Shown: positions 60,427 to 64,000 of the stretch, in pieces
How the letters are laid out: every line of letters starts with the position of its first letter
How positions within the stretch are numbered: position 1 is the stretch's first letter
From: Chloroflexota bacterium
Lineage (GTDB): Bacteria; Chloroflexota; Anaerolineae; Anaerolineales; Villigracilaceae
Reading direction: 5' to 3'
Assembly: GCA_016219545.1 (NCBI GenBank)
Contig: JACRMH010000007.1
Span: 62,001-126,000 of the forward strand
DNA length: 64,000 nucleotides
The notes under the pieces: generated by a model
What the model saw: the letters and a program-made list of their open reading frames with translations, nothing else
Database searches by the model: none
Told to the model about the DNA's origin: nothing
Made by a program: the position numbers and the translations under genes

Positions 60427-62949
60427 ATGCAACCATCCCTGGAAAAACTTAGAAAATTCTTTCGTTTAGAACACGAAAACAAATATGCGAACACCGCCAT
60501 CATTGGCGGACTTGCCATGATGCTTGATTTTTGGGAAGGCGAAGCCCGCGCAGATGGTGTCGCCGAGGAAGTGATCCAGGCGGTGGTCTCGCGCCTGCGC
60601 TCCTACGAAAAGCTCAGCCCGGAAGGAAGGGCTGAGTCGCTTAAAGGCTTATGGAAGCGCATTGGCGAGACCTATCCCGAAGCGGGGCAAAAGCCGAAGA
60701 CGCAAGTTCAGCCGCCCCGTCCGCCTAGACCCGAGCCAGAGTCAACTCAAAGTGGGGAAGAGCCTGTCCTGCTTCCATCTCAACGCCCGGAGAATCAACC
60801 TCAACAACCAACAAGACCACGACCTGTCCCCACGCCGCGTTCTGAGTCTGTGCCAGGTGCGAAGACCAGCCAAACTCCGGTCGCGTTGAATGCCAGCCTG
60901 ACCGTGCTTCAAGGGGTTGGTCCCAAGCACGCAGAAACGCTGACCAGCCTCGGAATGCAAACGCTCGGTGACATGTTGTATTATTTCCCTCGCCGCTATG
61001 AAGATTACAGCCAGCTCAAACCGATCAAGTCACTTTTTTATGGTGACGTGGTCACTGTGCTTGGTTCGGTCCAAAGTGTGCATACCCGCCCTATTCGCGG
61101 CGGCAAGTCCTCGATTATTGAAGTGGTTATCAGCGATGGCACGGGTTCGCTTCGCATTTCATTTTTCAACCAGCCCTGGCTCGCGAATCGATTCAAAGAG
61201 GGCGATGCCATTTCAGTTTCGGGCAAGATCGACCAGTATCTTGGCCGCCTCGTAATGAACAGCCCCGATTGGGAACCTGTTGAAGTTGAGAATTTGCACA
61301 CTGCCCGCATCGTCCCCATTTATCCGCTCACTGAAAAGGTCACGCAAAAGTGGCTGCGTGGAATTATGAATCAAGTCATCACGCATTGGGCACCTGCGGT
61401 TGCCGATGCCCTTCCTGAAAAAATTAAACTTGCGGCAAGACTCGTTTCGCTTAGTGAAGCCTTACAGCAGGTTCATTTCCCCAATTCACAAGCCAGGCTT
61501 AAAGCAGCGCGGGAGCGACTCGGCTTCGATGAAATTTTTTATTTACAAATGGGAGTGCTGCGCCAGAAGCGGGATTGGAAATCTGTGGAAGGCCGCCGCT
61601 TCCCCGTCCCGACCGAGTGGCTGGGTGCGCGGTTAACTAGTTTGCCTTTCACTTTGACAGATGCCCAGCAAAAATCGCTCGAAGACATTCGCGCCGACCT
61701 CGACTCTGGTCAGCCCATGAACAGACTCGTCCAAGGCGACGTAGGTTCGGGCAAGACCGTCGTTGCGGCTTTGGGCGCGGCCATCGTTGTCAACGCCGGA
61801 GCGCAGGCCGCGATCATGGCACCGACATCCATCCTTGCAGAGCAGCATTATCGCAACTTCACGAGTCTGCTTGCAGGCGATGGCGGATTCATGTCAGAGA
61901 GTGAGATCCGCTTGTTGGTGGGGAGCACGCCCGAGTCGGAGAAAGAGGCGATCCGTCAGGGATTGCAAGACGGTTCTGTGAAAATGGTCATTGGCACGCA
62001 CGCGGTCATCGAGCCGGATGTCCAATTTAAAGATCTGCAATTCATTGTGATAGACGAACAACATCGCTTTGGCGTTGAACAGCGCAAGGAACTTCGCAGC
62101 AAAGGCACAAACCCGCATTTGCTGGTGATGACGGCCACGCCCATTCCGCGGTCACTGGCGTTGACGGTTTTCGGCGACCTCGATATTTCTGTCATTGATC
62201 AAATGCCCGAAGGACGGCAGCCGATCAATACCTATGTGCTTCGTCCGCAGGAACGTGAGCGCGCGTTCACGTTGATCCGCGGACAGATCAAAGAGGGCAG
62301 ACAGGCTTTCATTGTGTATCCGCTCATTGATGAAAGCGAGAAGATCGAAGCCCGCGCGGCCGTGGATGATTTTGAAACACTGTCGAAGGAAATTTTCCCC
62401 GACCTCAAGCTTGGGCTTTTGCACGGGCGCATGAAGCCCGCTGAAAAAGATGAAGTGATGATGAAGTTCCGCGACAGGCAGTATGACATTCTCGTTTCAA
62501 CAACTGTCGTTGAGGTGGGCGTGGATGTGCCGAATTCCACCGTCATGTTGATCGAAGGCGCAGACCGATTTGGCCTCGCACAATTGCATCAACTCCGCGG
62601 GCGTGTGGGACGCGGCGGGGCGCAGTCCTATTGTTTGTTGATCCCAACACATGAGGATGCGACCGAGAATGAACGCCTACAAGCCATGTCCCGCACCAAC
62701 AGCGGCTTTGAATTGGCTGACCTTGACCTCAAGACACGCGGTCCCGGTGAATTTTTGGGGACTCGTCAGGCAGGTTTTGCCACAACTTTGAAAATGGCAA
62801 GCATCACCGATGTCACATTGATCGAAAAGGCGCGCACACAAGCACAGGCTTTGTTCGAGCGCGACCCGTATTTACAACAATCCGAACATGCCTTGCTTGC
62901 TGAAGCCTTTGAAAGATTCTGGGGCGAAGGTAAAGGGGATGTTTCGTAA
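60427..62949 (+). CDS. recG: ATP-dependent DNA helicase RecG
   Basis: The 840-residue protein has an N-terminal extension of about 160 residues with a Pro-rich linker, the wedge domain (LQGVGPKHAETLTSLG), Walker A near 439 (VGSGKT), the DEQH box at 543-546, MTATPIPRSLALT, and the C-terminal helicase part ending RGPGEFLGTRQAG. RecG rescues stalled forks. The extra N-terminal domain occurs in Chloroflexota-like RecG. Start 60427 follows the -10 box; the frame to 60358 is upstream of the promoter and is rejected. Confidence 0.95.
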   Translation: MQPSLEKLRKFFRLEHENKYANTAIIGGLAMMLDFWEGEARADGVAEEVIQAVVSRLRSYEKLSPEGRAESLKGLWKRIGETYPEAGQKPKTQVQPPRPPRPEPESTQSGEEPVLLPSQRPENQPQQPTRPRPVPTPRSESVPGAKTSQTPVALNASLTVLQGVGPKHAETLTSLGMQTLGDMLYYFPRRYEDYSQLKPIKSLFYGDVVTVLGSVQSVHTRPIRGGKSSIIEVVISDGTGSLRISFFNQPWLANRFKEGDAISVSGKIDQYLGRLVMNSPDWEPVEVENLHTARIVPIYPLTEKVTQKWLRGIMNQVITHWAPAVADALPEKIKLAARLVSLSEALQQVHFPNSQARLKAARERLGFDEIFYLQMGVLRQKRDWKSVEGRRFPVPTEWLGARLTSLPFTLTDAQQKSLEDIRADLDSGQPMNRLVQGDVGSGKTVVAALGAAIVVNAGAQAAIMAPTSILAEQHYRNFTSLLAGDGGFMSESEIRLLVGSTPESEKEAIRQGLQDGSVKMVIGTHAVIEPDVQFKDLQFIVIDEQHRFGVEQRKELRSKGTNPHLLVMTATPIPRSLALTVFGDLDISVIDQMPEGRQPINTYVLRPQERERAFTLIRGQIKEGRQAFIVYPLIDESEKIEARAAVDDFETLSKEIFPDLKLGLLHGRMKPAEKDEVMMKFRDRQYDILVSTTVVEVGVDVPNSTVMLIEGADRFGLAQLHQLRGRVGRGGAQSYCLLIPTHEDATENERLQAMSRTNSGFELADLDLKTRGPGEFLGTRQAGFATTLKMASITDVTLIEKARTQAQALFERDPYLQQSEHALLAEAFERFWGEGKGDVS

Positions 62950-62955
62950 TATTTT

Positions 62956-63002
62956 GTAGGGGCGGGGTAATCCCGCCCAGGGCGAGGAGACCTCGCCCCT
63001 AC
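62956..63002. repeat. Dispersed repeat (GTAGGGGCG/CGCCCCTAC) between recG and coaD
   Basis: The outer arms GTAGGGGCG and CGCCCCTAC pair. Two inner stems (GGCGGG/CCCGCC and GGCGAGG/CCTCGCC) nest within. It is a widespread GC-rich intergenic repeat type and may slow the end of the recG message. Confidence 0.8.
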
Positions 63003-63018
63003 GCAATAATGGAGAATC

Positions 63019-63534
63019 ATGGTTAGAGCAATTTTTCCCGGCACATTTGACCCGATCCATCTTGGACACATGGACATTGCTTCGCGCGCGGCGCGTCTTT
63101 TTGACGAAGTGGTAATCGCAGTGTATGACAAACCGCTCAAGAGCTTAATGTTCTCGCCTGAAGAACGCATTTCGCTGGTTGAGCAGACTTTTCATGGAAT
63201 TGCGAAGGTTAAGGTCACAGGTTATAGTGGACTGACGATTGACTTTGCTCATAAAATGGACGCACAGGTTATTGTGCGCGGTCTGCGTGTGTTCTCTGAT
63301 TTTGAGTTCGAGTTCCGCATGGCGCTGGCGAATCAGCGTTTGGCGAAAGATATTGAAACAGTAGCGCTCATCACCGCCGAACAGCATACGTTTTTATCGT
63401 CCAGCACGGTACGCGAGATTGCCATGTTGAACGGCGATGTTTCCAGCATGGTCCCGCCGCATGTGCAAAAGGCTTTGCAGGCGAAAGCCCGTGATATGGA
63501 AGGACATTCGCCGCCAAATTCGCTCCGGGATTAA
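63019..63534 (+). CDS. coaD: Phosphopantetheine adenylyltransferase
   Basis: The 171-residue protein has the nucleotidyl-transferase motif GTFDPIHLGH (His14, His17), DKPLKSLMFSPEER, the RGLRVFSDFEFEF helix and the SSSTVREIA motif. It makes dephospho-CoA from phosphopantetheine and ATP. GGAG precedes the start. It is 70 bp past recG. Confidence 0.95.
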   Translation: MVRAIFPGTFDPIHLGHMDIASRAARLFDEVVIAVYDKPLKSLMFSPEERISLVEQTFHGIAKVKVTGYSGLTIDFAHKMDAQVIVRGLRVFSDFEFEFRMALANQRLAKDIETVALITAEQHTFLSSSTVREIAMLNGDVSSMVPPHVQKALQAKARDMEGHSPPNSLRD

Positions 63535-63562
63535 TTTGTGCTAGAATTGCTTCATCTGTGGC

Positions 63563-63604
63563 GCGACATTTATGTCGCTGATGGCAGGGCGACATAAATG
63601 TCGC
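63563..63604. repeat. Dispersed palindrome, GCGACATTTATGTCGC family (copy 2)
   Basis: GCGACATTTATGTCGC (63563-63578) and GCGACATAAATGTCGC (63589-63604) are 16-nt arms with a 10-nt loop. They match copy 1 at 51338-51392 in both arms. Confidence 0.85.
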
Positions 63605-63624
63605 ATTACGGAGCGAGAGAAAAT

Positions 63625-64000
63625 ATGGACATACTTCAACTCATAGACCGATTGGAAGAACTCTTCAACGATGCGAAAGCATTGCCTTTCACGCACAATG
63701 TTGTCGTGGATGAAGACCGCATGTTGGAATTGATCGACCAGATGCGCATCGCCATCCCCGAAGAGGTGAAGAAGGCCCAGCAGGTCATTGCCCAGCGTGA
63801 CCGGGTCATGGCTCAAGCGCAGGAAGAAGCCAACCGCACCCTGCAATTGGCGCGCGAAAAAGCCGACCAGATGATCCAAAAGGATATGGTTGCACAGGAA
63901 GCTCAACGCCGCGCTGACCAAATCCTCAGCCAGGGACGCGCCGATGCAGAAGCCACCCGCGCCGATGCGGATAACTATGTAGTGGATACGCTCATGCAAT
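63625..64000 (+). CDS. Coiled-coil protein, DivIVA/ATP-synthase-b-like (3' part beyond window)
   Basis: From ATG 63625 (MDILQLIDRLEELFNDAK), with GGAG upstream, 125 codons are open to the window edge. The first 60 residues form a short helical domain with MLELIDQMRIAIPEEVKKAQ, and the rest is a long Ala/Glu/Arg coiled coil. Similar proteins are common next to coaD in Chloroflexota and resemble DivIVA or F0 b-type coiled coils. The function is unknown. Confidence 0.75.
   Translation, partial: MDILQLIDRLEELFNDAKALPFTHNVVVDEDRMLELIDQMRIAIPEEVKKAQQVIAQRDRVMAQAQEEANRTLQLAREKADQMIQKDMVAQEAQRRADQILSQGRADAEATRADADNYVVDTLMQ

Overview
This window looks like a piece of chromosome from a member of the Chloroflexota, most likely class Anaerolineae. 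The clues are lipoproteins with Ala/Pro/Thr/Val-rich linkers, a split-cytochrome-b bc complex with c-type hemes fused to the subunit IV half, a RecG with a long N-terminal extension, and many short dispersed palindromic repeats. The class is inferred from gene style; no rRNA or universal marker set is present. Most of the window has balanced base composition; the gene at 58240-60246 is clearly AT-rich.

Region 1 (1-6605) holds an aldo/keto reductase fragment, a RetSat/CrtI-like FAD oxidoreductase, a small membrane protein, an IS630-family insertion with a nonsense codon in its transposase, and a broken tungsten aldehyde:ferredoxin oxidoreductase gene followed by a MoaD/ThiS-like protein. The AOR frameshift lies inside a near-perfect inverted repeat.

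Region 2 (6672-34526) is one long plus-strand catabolic block. A FadR-type regulator is followed by a 3-hydroxyisobutyrate-dehydrogenase-like enzyme, a 2-oxo-acid/acetoin dehydrogenase (E1 alpha, E1 beta, E2, with an M24 peptidase-fold gene between E1 beta and E2), a complete branched-chain amino-acid-type ABC transporter, an EamA permease, an amidohydrolase, an acyl-CoA dehydrogenase, an alpha/beta hydrolase, a second M24 protein, a molybdenum hydroxylase (CoxG, CoxM, CoxL and CoxS types), a cytoplasmic reductive-dehalogenase-like protein, three zinc alcohol dehydrogenases, a creatininase-family hydrolase, a KDG-type kinase and a KDPG-type aldolase. It reads as uptake and stepwise breakdown of one or more organic acids, N-heterocycles, amides or sugar acids feeding acyl-CoA. 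The substrate cannot be read from the sequence.

Region 3 (34555-38443) holds a decayed copy of the comM 3' end split by an IS66-family element with an exact 8-bp target duplication, then intact comM, a 109-bp palindromic MITE-like element and two strong palindromes.

Region 4 (38487-41784) is a respiratory bc complex operon: Rieske protein, cytochrome b N-terminal half, and a subunit-IV/seven-heme cytochrome c fusion.

Region 5 (41845-64000) is mostly housekeeping: tRNA-Pro(UGG), a tRNA-Sec gene, a site-2 protease, a solute-binding lipoprotein, a YibE/F protein, a Ser/Thr kinase, rpe, rpmB, an Asp23 protein with a DAK2/FakA-like protein, a PadR/HAAS pair divergent from an MFS transporter and a DegV/FakB-like protein, an AT-rich orphan membrane protein, recG, coaD and a coiled-coil protein cut by the window end. 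Seven genes in this half have a -10 box only 6-8 nt before ATG and no usable Shine-Dalgarno site, suggesting leaderless transcripts.
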